NCBI GenBank assembly: GCA_016125075.1
Contig: WGMO01000007.1
Span: 62,001-126,000 of the forward strand
From: Terrimonas sp.
GTDB lineage: Bacteria > Bacteroidota > Bacteroidia > Chitinophagales > Chitinophagaceae
Direction of reading: 5' to 3'
Length of the DNA: 64,000 bases
Shown: one piece after another, positions 10,215 through 18,621 of the stretch
Layout: each line of letters starts with the position of its first letter
Numbering within the stretch: the stretch's first letter is position 1
Notes under the pieces: generated by a model
What the model saw: the letters and a program-made list of their open reading frames with translations, nothing else
Told to the model about the DNA's origin: nothing
The model's database searches: none
Made by a program: the position numbers and the translations under genes

Positions 10215-11963
10215 TTATACATCTTCCCGGCACAAAACGATTTCCGCCACACCCCTTCCCTGCGGTACCATGGGGAATACATTATTCTCCTTTCCCACCA
10301 TGACTTCCAGTAAATAAGTCCCCTGATGGTCGAGCATCGTTTTTATCGCTCCTTTCAGGTCTTTCCTTTCGCAAACGGATTGCCCCGGGATGCCAAACCC
10401 TTTCGCGACCTGTACAAAATCAGGGCTCTGGATATCGACAAACGAATACCGCTTTTCATGAAAAAGCTGCTGCCACTGGCGCACCATTCCCAGGAAATTA
10501 TTGTTCAGGATGAGTATTTTGACATTGGGCCGGAACTGCATGATCGTACCCAGTTCCTGCAGGGTCATCTGGAAACCACCATCTCCAATAATGGCGACTG
10601 TTGTCCTGTGAGGGGCGCCGTAGGCAGCCCCGATGGCTGCGGGCAGGGCATATCCCATTGTTCCGAGACCACCACTGGTGATATTACTTTTTGACTGGTT
10701 GAATTTTGCATACCGGCAGGCCACCATCTGGTGCTGTCCCACATCTGTTACGATGATGGCATTACCACCCGTCAGCTCATTTAAAAGTTGTACCACTTCC
10801 CCCATTGTCAGAATTTCATTCGTGGGATTGAGTTCTTCACGGATCACTTTTTCTTCTTCTTTTTGCTGGTAGTCCTTGAATCGCTGCAACCAGCCCGGGT
10901 ATAGTTTCTTTTCCACCAGGGAAGTCAGCAGGGGTAATGTTTCTTTGCAATCCCCCCATACCGGCACCGTGGTCTTTACATTCTTATCAATTTCTGCAGG
11001 ATCGATATCCAGGTGGATGACCTTTGCCTGGCGGGCATATTTATCCAGACGGCCGGTGACCCGGTCATCAAAACGCATTCCCACGGCAATCAGCACATCA
11101 CATTCATTGGTGAGCACGTTAGGCCCGTAATTACCATGCATCCCCAGCATTCCCACGCCCAGGGGGTGATCAGTCGGGATAGCGCTCATACCCATGATGG
11201 TCCAGGCAGCGGGTATCCCTGCTTTTTCGATGAACCTGATAAATTCCTTCTCTGCATTTCCCAAAATGACCCCCTGCCCAAAAATCACAAAGGGGCGTTC
11301 TGCGGCATTGATGAGTTTGGCGGCTTCAACGATATATTCTTTCCTGACAATAGGGCTTGGACGATAACTGCGGATATGTTCACAGGGCTGGTATTCCTCC
11401 GTTTCGAATAATTGCAGTTGTGCATTTTTGGTGATATCAATCAGTACGGGTCCGGGTCTGCCACTTTTCGCGATATAGAAGGCCTTGGCCATGACGGAAG
11501 GTATTTCACTGGCATCCGTGACCTGGTAATTCCATTTTGTGACCGGAGTGGTGATATTGATGACATCCGTTTCCTGGAAGGCATCGGTGCCCAGCAAATG
11601 GGCAAATACCTGGCCGGTCACACACACAACTGGAGTGCTGTCGATCATGGCATCTGCCAGACCGGTCACCAGGTTGGTAGCACCAGGTCCGCTCGTTGCA
11701 AATATAACACCCACTTGTCCCGAAGCCCTGGCAAAACCCTGGGCTGCATGTATGGCACCCTGTTCATGCCTGACAAGGATATGATTGATCCTGTCATGAT
11801 AATCGTACAATGCATCATAGATGGGCATAATGGCCCCACCCGGGTAACCGAAAACTGTTTTCACACCTTCCGCAACAAAGGCATCCAGCACCGCCTGGCT
11901 GCCGCTGATATTTTTCAAACCCGTGGACCCCTGTTGCTCTTTTTTAATTTCTGCTATTTGCAT
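10215..11963 (-). CDS. ilvB: Acetolactate synthase large (catalytic) subunit
   Basis: This thiamine diphosphate/FAD enzyme condenses pyruvate with pyruvate or 2-oxobutanoate, the first common step of branched-chain amino acid synthesis. The N-terminal domain shows GYPGGAIMPIYDAL with the catalytic Glu nearby in HEQGA. The C-terminal ThDP motif is GDGGFQMTLQEL followed by the LNNNFLGMVRQWQ loop. The length of 582 is normal. It starts three bases after the DinB-like gene and precedes ilvN. Other ThDP decarboxylases share the fold, but the adjacent ilvN settles the call. Confidence 0.96.
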   Translation of the reverse strand: MQIAEIKKEQQGSTGLKNISGSQAVLDAFVAEGVKTVFGYPGGAIMPIYDALYDYHDRINHILVRHEQGAIHAAQGFARASGQVGVIFATSGPGATNLVTGLADAMIDSTPVVCVTGQVFAHLLGTDAFQETDVINITTPVTKWNYQVTDASEIPSVMAKAFYIAKSGRPGPVLIDITKNAQLQLFETEEYQPCEHIRSYRPSPIVRKEYIVEAAKLINAAERPFVIFGQGVILGNAEKEFIRFIEKAGIPAAWTIMGMSAIPTDHPLGVGMLGMHGNYGPNVLTNECDVLIAVGMRFDDRVTGRLDKYARQAKVIHLDIDPAEIDKNVKTTVPVWGDCKETLPLLTSLVEKKLYPGWLQRFKDYQQKEEEKVIREELNPTNEILTMGEVVQLLNELTGGNAIIVTDVGQHQMVACRYAKFNQSKSNITSGGLGTMGYALPAAIGAAYGAPHRTTVAIIGDGGFQMTLQELGTIMQFRPNVKILILNNNFLGMVRQWQQLFHEKRYSFVDIQSPDFVQVAKGFGIPGQSVCERKDLKGAIKTMLDHQGTYLLEVMVGKENNVFPMVPQGRGVAEIVLCREDV

Positions 11964-11965
11964 AA

Positions 11966-12463
11966 TCAGTTTTTTAGTCTGTAAAATCCCAACAAATCCG
12001 TTGACCCCACATCAGTAAAACCCACCTGCCGTAATAGTGTCACTACCTGCCCCCGGTGAAAAGTGGAATGGTTGAACACATGTGCGAATACCTGGTAATA
12101 AGGCATCAGGTAGGCATCCCCGTTGATACGTTTAAAAGAAATATTCTCCATCATGCGGGCCTCATCAAAATTTTCCAGGAATTGTTTCAGCCCCGCTGAT
12201 GCATGGCTCCAGGTTGCTAAGAGTTCTTCCCTCGATCCCTTAAATTCCGTCGGCAACCATCCGATGGGATCTGCATAATTTAACCGGTCCAACCAAACCT
12301 TTTCGGCACCGGTGATATGCAAAATGGTGGCAGCGATACTTCCGAAACTGCTGACGATGGGTGTTTCCCATTGATCCAGGCTGATCCTGCTGACCCAGTC
12401 CTCCACCAAATTGTTGGCCCAGATATTATACCCGGCCATTTGTAAAAAGTATTTTTTTGTCAT
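11966..12463 (-). CDS. DinB-like putative metal-dependent protein
   Basis: This 165-residue protein resembles the DinB/YfiT four-helix family, whose members bind a divalent metal through three histidines and often act as thiol transferases or are uncharacterised. The likely ligands are H49 in ILHITGAEKVW, with H132 and H136 in HSTFHRGQ; H128 is also close by. It lies between ilvD (8 bp upstream) and ilvB (2 bp downstream), so it must be co-transcribed with branched-chain synthesis genes. No role in that pathway is known to me. The family call is fairly secure; the function is open. Confidence 0.8.
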   Translation of the reverse strand: MTKKYFLQMAGYNIWANNLVEDWVSRISLDQWETPIVSSFGSIAATILHITGAEKVWLDRLNYADPIGWLPTEFKGSREELLATWSHASAGLKQFLENFDEARMMENISFKRINGDAYLMPYYQVFAHVFNHSTFHRGQVVTLLRQVGFTDVGSTDLLGFYRLKN

Positions 12464-12471
12464 AACCGATT

Positions 12472-14157
12472 TTACATTTCATCTGTTACACAACCTTCCG
12501 AAGCATCCTTTACCGTATGGGCATATTTGTATAAGATACCCCTGGTCGCTTTAATGGCCGGTTGTTTCCATTGCTTCCTTCTCTTTTCAATTTCTGCTTC
12601 GCTCACTTTGAGCACCAATGAATTTTTCACGGCATCAATCTCAATGATATCATCGTCCTCCACCAGGGCAATCAGTCCCCCGTCAAATGCTTCAGGCGTA
12701 ATATGTCCCACTACAAAACCATGTGTGCCCCCGCTGAACCTGCCATCGGTTATCAATGCCACCGATTTACCAAGGCCCGCACCGATGATGGCTCCGGTCG
12801 GTTTCAGCATTTCGGGCATACCCGGTGCTCCTTTAGGACCAATATTCCGGATCACGACCACATCTCCCGGATGCACTTTACCTTCTGCGATCCCTTTGAT
12901 CACCGCCTGCTCACCATCAAAGACCCTGGCTTTCCCTTCGAAACGCTCTCCTTCCTTACCGGAAATTTTTGCCACACTACCCTTCTCTGCCAGGTTACCG
13001 TACAGGATTTGCAGGTGACCGGTTTTTTTCAAGGGGGTTTCCAGGGGCATGATGATTTTTTGTTTATCAAAATCAAGGTCCGGCATGCCGGATAAATTTT
13101 CGGCAACCGTCTTTCCGGTAACTGTCATACAATCACCATACAGCATCCCATTTTTCAACAGGTATTTCATGACGGCAGGAACACCTCCAAACTGATGAAG
13201 GTCTTCCATCAAATATTTTCCCGATGGTTTAAAATCGGCCAGCACGGGAACCCTGTTGCTGATCTCCTGAAAATCATCCTGTGTCAGTTCTACCTCCACA
13301 CTTTTTGCCATGGCGATCAGGTGTAATACGGCATTGGTGCTTCCTCCCAAAACCATCACCACCGTGATGGCATTTTCAAAAGCTTTTCGGGTCATGATAT
13401 CCTTTGGCTTGATATCTTTTTCAAGTAGGATCTTTATGGCTTTACCCACCGCAGCGCATTCCTCCTGTTTTTCTTTGCTGAGGGCAGGGTTGGATGATGA
13501 ATGGGGTAAACTCATCCCCAATGCCTCTATAGCACTGGCCATCGTATTGGCGGTGTACATGCCACCACAGGCACCGGCTCCCGGACAAGCATGCTGTACG
13601 ATTCCCTTAAAATCTGCTTCGTCCATCTGACCGGCCATTTTTTTCCCCAGTGCTTCAAAGGCACTGACAATATTCAGGTCTTCCCCTTTATAATGACCGG
13701 GAGCAATCGTACCACCATACAACATGATGGCCGGCCGGTTCAGCCTGCCCATGGCCATCACAGATCCCGGCATATTTTTATCGCAGCCCGGTATGGCAAT
13801 GATCGCATCATAATATTGCGCACCGGCATTGGTTTCGATACTGTCGGCGATCAGGTCACGGCTCACCAGGCTATAACGCATCCCGTCGGTTCCCATGCTG
13901 ATCCCGTCACTGACACCAATCGTATAAAACCGCAAACCCAGTAAACCGTCTGTTTGATTGATACTCTCCCTCACCTGGGTAGCAAGATCATTCAGGTGCA
14001 TGTTGCAGGGGTTCCCGTCCCAGCCCATACTCACGATCCCAACCTGGGCTTTGTTAAAATCCTCTTCTTTAAAACCAATTGCATAGTACATAGCCTGTGC
14101 GGCAGGTTGTGTACTATCCTGGGTCAGGGTTTTTGAATATTTGTTGAGTGTTGCCAT
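12472..14157 (-). CDS. ilvD: Dihydroxy-acid dehydratase
   Basis: This iron-sulfur enzyme dehydrates 2,3-dihydroxy acids to 2-oxo acids, the third common step of valine and isoleucine synthesis. Cluster cysteines are recognisable at C51 (GNPCNMHL), C125 ([10 protein letters not shown]) and C197 ([16 protein letters not shown]). The C-terminal part has the [14 protein letters not shown] motif. The length of 561 is normal. Sugar-acid dehydratases of the IlvD/EDD family look similar, but the ilv setting and the motifs fit IlvD. An AGGAGG stretch lies about 13 bases ahead of the start, unusual in this phylum. Confidence 0.96.
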   Translation of the reverse strand: MATLNKYSKTLTQDSTQPAAQAMYYAIGFKEEDFNKAQVGIVSMGWDGNPCNMHLNDLATQVRESINQTDGLLGLRFYTIGVSDGISMGTDGMRYSLVSRDLIADSIETNAGAQYYDAIIAIPGCDKNMPGSVMAMGRLNRPAIMLYGGTIAPGHYKGEDLNIVSAFEALGKKMAGQMDEADFKGIVQHACPGAGACGGMYTANTMASAIEALGMSLPHSSSNPALSKEKQEECAAVGKAIKILLEKDIKPKDIMTRKAFENAITVVMVLGGSTNAVLHLIAMAKSVEVELTQDDFQEISNRVPVLADFKPSGKYLMEDLHQFGGVPAVMKYLLKNGMLYGDCMTVTGKTVAENLSGMPDLDFDKQKIIMPLETPLKKTGHLQILYGNLAEKGSVAKISGKEGERFEGKARVFDGEQAVIKGIAEGKVHPGDVVVIRNIGPKGAPGMPEMLKPTGAIIGAGLGKSVALITDGRFSGGTHGFVVGHITPEAFDGGLIALVEDDDIIEIDAVKNSLVLKVSEAEIEKRRKQWKQPAIKATRGILYKYAHTVKDASEGCVTDEM

Positions 14158-14256
14158 TTAATCTTTTTTTCCTCCTGTTAATTTTGCCCGGGTTCCTGAA
14201 ACCTGACGCAAAGCAGTTGCAGTCATTCCGCAGCAACCGCTTCTAAATGATTTTAA

Positions 14257-15156
14257 TTAATCCGCTTCTTCTGCATATTCTTTTACCTGTAGTCCAACTG
14301 TACACCTTTTATAAGCATCCTGGACCTGTTTGGATAAGGTCTTTTCCCAGGGCATCGGAAAAACCGTATCGTCCAGGCTGGTCCATCCAATTACTTCTGC
14401 AGCCGTGCCACAAAAGAAAACGGCATCTGCCTGCTTTAATTCGTCGATGGTGAACAGCTTTTCCTCCAGCAAGATCTCCAGCTCATCACAGATTTCAAAG
14501 ACCGTGTTCCGGGTAATCCCCGGAAGGATATTGCCCGGAGGCGGTGTAAAAAGTTTTCCATCTTTTTCGTAAAACAAATTGGCCCCGGGTCCTTCGGCCA
14601 CATGATCATTGATATCCAGGAGCAGCGCTTCATCAAAACCCCTGGCTTTCGCCTCCTGGCTGGCCAGTATTGAATTCACATAATGACCGGTTGCTTTGGC
14701 CGCAATCTTAAAACCTTTTGGATTAGGTCTTTGGAAGGATGAAGTCATGACCCGCAAAAGTTTTTCTCCCAGGAAGGGCTGCATGGGCCAGGCTTCAATT
14801 ACGATATTGGACTCGGTATTCAAATCAAATTTCATATTGGCCGGTGCATACACCAGCGGACGTATATAGGCATCCTGAAGATTATTTTGTTCCAGCACTT
14901 CATAGGTGGCGGCAGCCAGTTCGGCGGTGGTCCAGGCATAAGGAAGGTTCATGGATTCGGCTGAGAACCTCAGTCTTTCAAAATGTTCAACGGCTTTAAA
15001 GATCCGGGTTTGCCCGTCGGCATGCCGGTAAGAACGGATCCCTTCAAAAACGCCCAACCCGTAATGCAGGGTTTGGGAATACAGATCGATCCTGGCCTCG
15101 GCAGCCCGGACAAATTTTCCATTCCAGAAAATAATGGTCTGATCATTATAATACAT
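14257..15156 (-). CDS. ilvE: Branched-chain amino acid aminotransferase
   Basis: This class IV PLP aminotransferase carries out the last step to valine, leucine and isoleucine with glutamate as donor. The PLP lysine is K154 in AAKATGHYVNSI, and the family stretch EALLLDINDHVAEGPGANLF follows. The 299-residue length is typical. It is the first structural gene behind the leader peptide and attenuator. A GGAGGG sequence 5 bases before the ATG, preceded by a hairpin, suggests its translation may also be controlled. D-amino acid or aminodeoxychorismate enzymes of the same fold are unlikely here. Confidence 0.94.
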   Translation of the reverse strand: MYYNDQTIIFWNGKFVRAAEARIDLYSQTLHYGLGVFEGIRSYRHADGQTRIFKAVEHFERLRFSAESMNLPYAWTTAELAAATYEVLEQNNLQDAYIRPLVYAPANMKFDLNTESNIVIEAWPMQPFLGEKLLRVMTSSFQRPNPKGFKIAAKATGHYVNSILASQEAKARGFDEALLLDINDHVAEGPGANLFYEKDGKLFTPPPGNILPGITRNTVFEICDELEILLEEKLFTIDELKQADAVFFCGTAAEVIGWTSLDDTVFPMPWEKTLSKQVQDAYKRCTVGLQVKEYAEEAD

Positions 15157-15167
15157 AATACCCTCCA

Positions 15168-15183
15168 GCCTCCTTCAGGAGGC
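15168..15183 (-). promoter_or_regulatory. ilvE: Stem-loop at the ilvE translation start region
   Basis: On the minus strand GCCTCC-TGAA-GGAGGC is a perfect six-pair hairpin. It is followed directly by TGGAGGGTATTATG, where ATG starts ilvE. The CCTCC arm could pair instead with the second GGAGGG, or the GGAGG arm with the terminator's CGCCTCC. It may influence ribosome access or the attenuator fold; this is inference from sequence alone. Confidence 0.45.
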
Positions 15184-15206
15184 ATTTGATGAAAAATATC
15201 AACGGC

Positions 15207-15238
15207 AAAAAAAACCCGCCTTTTTTGGAGGCGGGTTT
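15207..15238 (-). terminator. Intrinsic terminator of the ilv attenuator
   Basis: On the minus strand AAACCCGCC and GGCGGGTTT form a nine-pair stem with a TCCAAAAAA loop. With the stem's end it makes a run of eight T residues. It begins 20 bases after the leader-peptide stop codon and ends about 50 bases before ilvE. Its position between a short Ile/Val/Leu-rich reading frame and the first ilv gene is the arrangement expected of an attenuator. Confidence 0.85.
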
Positions 15239-15280
15239 CGTTTATTTCGTTTTGTTACTTATAAAACTATTACACCTCCA
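15226..15280 (-). promoter_or_regulatory. Proposed antiterminator pairing of the ilv attenuator
   Basis: TGGAGGTG inside the leader reading frame (15273-15280, the His-Gly-Gly-Val codons) can pair over eight positions, one of them G-U, with CGCCTCCA. That sequence (15226-15233) is part of the terminator's 5' arm and loop. A ribosome stalled on the Ile/Val codons upstream would leave this segment free and block the terminator. A ribosome running to the stop codon would cover it and let the terminator form. Confidence 0.55.
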
Positions 15281-15363
15281 TGCAGCCACGGAATAATAAT
15301 GACCACCCCAATAATCAGTGCGGTTACATTACAGATCCCCTTATAATAACTACTTGTTGGCAT
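15259..15363 (-). CDS. ilv operon leader peptide (attenuator), 34 residues
   Basis: This short frame starts at ATG 15361-15363 and ends LIIGVVIIIPWLHGGVIVL. Fifteen of its 34 residues are Ile, Val or Leu. The pattern of clustered regulatory codons just before a terminator is that of the enterobacterial ilv leader peptides, where shortage of charged tRNA stalls the ribosome and prevents termination. The predicted promoter places the RNA start about nine bases ahead of this ATG. A longer 62-residue form from a TTG at 15445-15447 is possible but would begin upstream of that promoter. The peptide itself is unlikely to have a function. Confidence 0.75.
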   Translation of the reverse strand: MPTSSYYKGICNVTALIIGVVIIIPWLHGGVIVL

Positions 15364-15378
15364 AAAACTGTGCTTACA

Positions 15379-15409
15379 CGAATATACATCCGCCTTCAAT
15401 GCTAACAAA
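15379..15409 (-). promoter_or_regulatory. Predicted promoter for the ilv leader and operon
   Basis: On the minus strand TTTG (15406-15409), a 19-base spacer and TATATTCG (15379-15386) match the Bacteroidota -33/-7 pattern TTTG-N19-TAnnTTTG with one mismatch. The start of transcription would fall near 15372, just before the leader-peptide ATG. This makes the ilv genes a unit separate from leuACDB. Confidence 0.5.
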
Positions 15410-15429
15410 GAACTATCTGATTTTTCTCC

Positions 15430-15460
15430 AAAAAATGAAACAAACAATCGTAAGCGATTG
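15430..15460 (-). terminator. Possible weak terminator after leuB
   Basis: On the minus strand CAATCG-CTTA-CGATTG is a perfect six-pair hairpin 13 bases past the leuB stop, followed by TTTGTTTCATTTTTT. The stem is short and the T-tract interrupted, so termination would be partial. It fits with a separate ilv promoter just downstream. Confidence 0.35.
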
Positions 15461-15472
15461 CCGGATTCATTC

Positions 15473-16588
15473 CTAAATAATTGTCGACTTACTTAACACG
15501 ATATTATTCTTATTGACATCACTGGCCGCCCTGTTTTCAATAAAATCATGGATGAGGTCACCTACGGTTGTCGTGCTGTAACAATTCATCGGATCGATAT
15601 CCCTGGTCACAAATCCATGCTGCAAAGTCCACTCAACGGCCTGTCTTACGAGAACCGCTTCTTCTTTCATGTCAAAATGATCCAAAAGCATGGCGGCAGA
15701 AAGGATTGAACCCAAGGGGTTAGCAATATCTTTCCCGGCAGCCTGCGGATAAGATCCATGAATCGGCTCAAATAATGAGGAACCCTTTCCTATCGAGGCA
15801 GAGGGTAATAATCCCAGCGAACCGGTGATCACACTGGCTTCATCACTGATGATATCCCCAAACATGTTCTCCGTGAGAATCACATCAAACTGTTTTGGGT
15901 TCAGGATGATCTGCATGGCTGCATTATCCACAAAAAGGAAATCAACTTTCACATCTGCATACTGCCCCGCCACCTCCTGCACTACTTTACGCCACAGCCT
16001 TGATGTTTCCAGTACATTGGCCTTATCCACCAGGGTCAGTTTCTTTTTTCTTGTTTGTGCATATTGAAAGGCGAGATGGGTAATCCTTTCGATTTCCTCA
16101 CGGGTATAAACGCAATCATCTGAAGCAAGCGTTTTTTCTTCATTCAGTTCTTTCTTTCCAAAATAAATACCACCGGTCAATTCGCGGAAAATGACAAAAT
16201 CAACCCCTTCAATATTTTTTGCCTTTAATGGCGATAAATGGCTCAGCGTCGCATAAGTGGTTACCGGCCTGATATTGGCAAACAACTGCAGGGATTTCCG
16301 CAACTTGAGCAAGCCTTGTTCAGGTCGTACTTTAGCACTAGGGTCATTGTCGTATTTGGGATGGCCGATGGCACCAAAAAGAATGGCATCACTTTCAAGA
16401 CAAACTTCAATGGTTTTATCGGGCAAGGGCTCACCTGTTTTATCGATGGCCACGGCACCCATCAGGCAATAGGTATATTCAAATGCATGATTGTACTGCC
16501 GCGCGATGGCATCCAGCACTTTAATGGCCTGCCGGGTCACTTCCGGCCCGATACCATCACCTTCAATAATTGCGATCTTCTTTTTCAT
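15473..16588 (-). CDS. leuB: 3-isopropylmalate dehydrogenase
   Basis: This NAD-dependent enzyme oxidatively decarboxylates 3-isopropylmalate in leucine synthesis. The sequence begins KKKIAIIEGDGIGPEV and later has LTENMFGDIISDEASVI, the metal- and substrate-binding stretch, and EPIHGSYPQAAGKDIANP near the nucleotide site. From the preferred start it is 371 residues. An in-frame ATG at 16618 would add ten residues (DESPLKTKQM region) and overlap the leuD stop as TAATG. The family's usual N-terminus favours 16588, but coupling to leuD could favour the upstream one. Confidence 0.93.
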   Translation of the reverse strand: MKKKIAIIEGDGIGPEVTRQAIKVLDAIARQYNHAFEYTYCLMGAVAIDKTGEPLPDKTIEVCLESDAILFGAIGHPKYDNDPSAKVRPEQGLLKLRKSLQLFANIRPVTTYATLSHLSPLKAKNIEGVDFVIFRELTGGIYFGKKELNEEKTLASDDCVYTREEIERITHLAFQYAQTRKKKLTLVDKANVLETSRLWRKVVQEVAGQYADVKVDFLFVDNAAMQIILNPKQFDVILTENMFGDIISDEASVITGSLGLLPSASIGKGSSLFEPIHGSYPQAAGKDIANPLGSILSAAMLLDHFDMKEEAVLVRQAVEWTLQHGFVTRDIDPMNCYSTTTVGDLIHDFIENRAASDVNKNNIVLSKSTII

Positions 16589-16617
16589 TTGTTTTGTTTT
16601 CAATGGGGATTCATCCA

Positions 16618-17214
16618 TTAAATATGGGTTGATTCAAATTTTTCAATTTCGTCTTTCATGCTGATCAGGTAATCAATATCATCATACCCGTTCAGCAGGC
16701 AGGTCTTTTTGTAATGGTTGATCTCAAAGCCCTCCGCTTCTCCTGTTTCCCTGATCATGATCTGTTGTTTTTCAAGATTCACTTCCAATACGGTTTGCGG
16801 ATCCTTTTTCACCGCCTGAAATATCTTTTCGAGAAAAGGTTCTGTAACAACCACCGGCAGTAAAAAATTATTCAGCGCATTGTTCTTGAAGATATCGGCA
16901 AAAAAACTGCTCACGACCACATCAAAACCGTAATCCTTGATCGCCCAGGCCGCATGTTCCCGGCTTGAGCCACAACCAAAATTTTTGGCAGCTACTAATA
17001 TCTTTCCGGAATACCTTTTGTCATTCAGCACAAAATCTTCTTTGGGTTGGGATTCATCGTCATCGTGATAACGCCAGTCGCGAAAAAGGTTTTTCCCAAA
17101 GCCATCCCGGCTGGTGGCTTTTAAAAACCTGGCAGGGATGATCTGGTCTGTATCGACGTTTTCCCTGTCGAGTGGAACGGTGGTACTGTTTATTATATTA
17201 ATCGCTTTACTCAT
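16618..17214 (-). CDS. leuD: 3-isopropylmalate dehydratase small subunit
   Basis: This is the swivelling-domain subunit that pairs with LeuC to isomerise 2- to 3-isopropylmalate. It shows [12 protein letters not shown] near the N-terminus and the [18 protein letters not shown] motif at about residues 80-97. The length of 198 is typical. It starts 5 bp after leuC, so subunits are made together. Confidence 0.96.
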   Translation of the reverse strand: MSKAINIINSTTVPLDRENVDTDQIIPARFLKATSRDGFGKNLFRDWRYHDDDESQPKEDFVLNDKRYSGKILVAAKNFGCGSSREHAAWAIKDYGFDVVVSSFFADIFKNNALNNFLLPVVVTEPFLEKIFQAVKKDPQTVLEVNLEKQQIMIRETGEAEGFEINHYKKTCLLNGYDDIDYLISMKDEIEKFESTHI

Positions 17215-17219
17215 AATGA

Positions 17220-18620
17220 TCAGGATAAATGTTCTCGTATATCTCCCACTTCACCGGTGATGGCCGCCAGGGCAGCTGTCAGCGGGCTGGCTAAAAATGT
17301 TCTTGCATTGGGGCCCTGTCTTCCTTCAAAATTCCGGTTGGAAGTAGAGATACAATACTTACCGGCCGGGATCTTATCTTCATTCATCCCCAGGCAGGCC
17401 GAACAACCCGGTTGCCGGAGGATGAATCCCGCTGCTTCAAATATTTTATCGATCCCTTCTTCCCGTGCCTGTTTTTCAACCTGCCGGCTGCCCGGTACAA
17501 TCCAGACCTCCACATCATCCGCTTTCTGCTTACCGTTTACAAAGGATGCCACCATACGCAGGTCTTCAATCCGGCTGTTGGTACAGCTGCCGATAAATAC
17601 ATAATCGACTTTCTGCCCTTTGATTTTAGCCCCGGGCTGAAGACCCATGTATGACAGTGATTTTAGATATGATGGTTTTTCTTTTTCTTCCAATTCGTTT
17701 TCAGCCGGCAGGGTTCCATTCACACCCACTCCCATACCAGGATTGGTACCGTAAGTGATCATCGGCTCAATATCGGCTGCCTGAATATTGATTTCCTTGT
17801 CAAACACCGCATCTTCATCGCTGAATAAAGTTTTCCAATAGGCCAGTGAACGTTCCCATGCTTCATCTTTCGGCGCATATACCCTTCCTTTCATATAGTT
17901 GAAAGTGGTTTCATCGGGGGCAATCATGCCGCAGCGTGCCCCCATTTCAATACTCATATTACAGATCGTCATCCGCGCTTCCATGGATAAAGCACGGATG
18001 GCCGACCCTGCATATTCCACCGCATAACCGGTAGCACCACTTGCAGAGATCCGGGCTATGATATAGAGAATGATATCTTTCGAAACAACGCCCCTGTTTA
18101 GTTCGCCTTCAATATTGATGCGCATTAATTTTGGCTTTGATTGCATCAGGCATTGGGTGGCCATCACCATTTCCACTTCACTGGTGCCGATCCCAAACGC
18201 TATGGATCCAAAGGCGCCATGTGTTGAAGTATGGCTATCCCCGCATACGATGGTCATACCGGGTTGGGTAAAACCCAGTTCCGGTCCGATCACGTGTACA
18301 ATACCCTGGTACTGGTGGCCCAGTCCATAGAGCTCAATGCCCTGTTGGGCACAATTTTTTATGAGTGCCTCCACCTGCAAACGGCTCAGTTCTTCTTTGA
18401 TCGGCAAATGCTGGTTCATCGTCGGCACATTGTGGTCGGCGGTAGCCACAATCTTTTCGGGGCGGAAAACTTTCATCCCCCTGTTCTCCAGACCCCTGAA
18501 TGCCTGGGGGCTGGTCACTTCATGGATAAAATGCTTATCGATATACAGCACAGCAGGTCCATCCTCAATCTGTTTCACGACATGTGTGTCCCAAATCTTT
18601 TCAAACAATGATTTACTCAT
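17220..18620 (-). CDS. leuC: 3-isopropylmalate dehydratase large subunit
   Basis: This is the aconitase-like catalytic subunit of isopropylmalate isomerase. The [4Fe-4S] ligands are seen as a Cys near 345 in FIGSCTNSR and two near 405-408 in [10 protein letters not shown]. The substrate-binding part [19 protein letters not shown] is present. The length of 466 is normal. It begins one base after the leuA stop, implying tight coupling. Confidence 0.96.
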   Translation of the reverse strand: MSKSLFEKIWDTHVVKQIEDGPAVLYIDKHFIHEVTSPQAFRGLENRGMKVFRPEKIVATADHNVPTMNQHLPIKEELSRLQVEALIKNCAQQGIELYGLGHQYQGIVHVIGPELGFTQPGMTIVCGDSHTSTHGAFGSIAFGIGTSEVEMVMATQCLMQSKPKLMRINIEGELNRGVVSKDIILYIIARISASGATGYAVEYAGSAIRALSMEARMTICNMSIEMGARCGMIAPDETTFNYMKGRVYAPKDEAWERSLAYWKTLFSDEDAVFDKEINIQAADIEPMITYGTNPGMGVGVNGTLPAENELEEKEKPSYLKSLSYMGLQPGAKIKGQKVDYVFIGSCTNSRIEDLRMVASFVNGKQKADDVEVWIVPGSRQVEKQAREEGIDKIFEAAGFILRQPGCSACLGMNEDKIPAGKYCISTSNRNFEGRQGPNARTFLASPLTAALAAITGEVGDIREHLS

Positions 18621-18621
18621 A

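Noticed and set aside
12527-13018. 163-codon plus-strand frame rich in Ser, Pro and Ile
   Set aside because: It is fully antisense to ilvD and has the composition expected of a shadow frame.
15364-15447. N-terminal extension of the leader peptide from a TTG
   Set aside because: It would begin upstream of the predicted transcription start, and the extra residues are not enriched in branched-chain amino acids.
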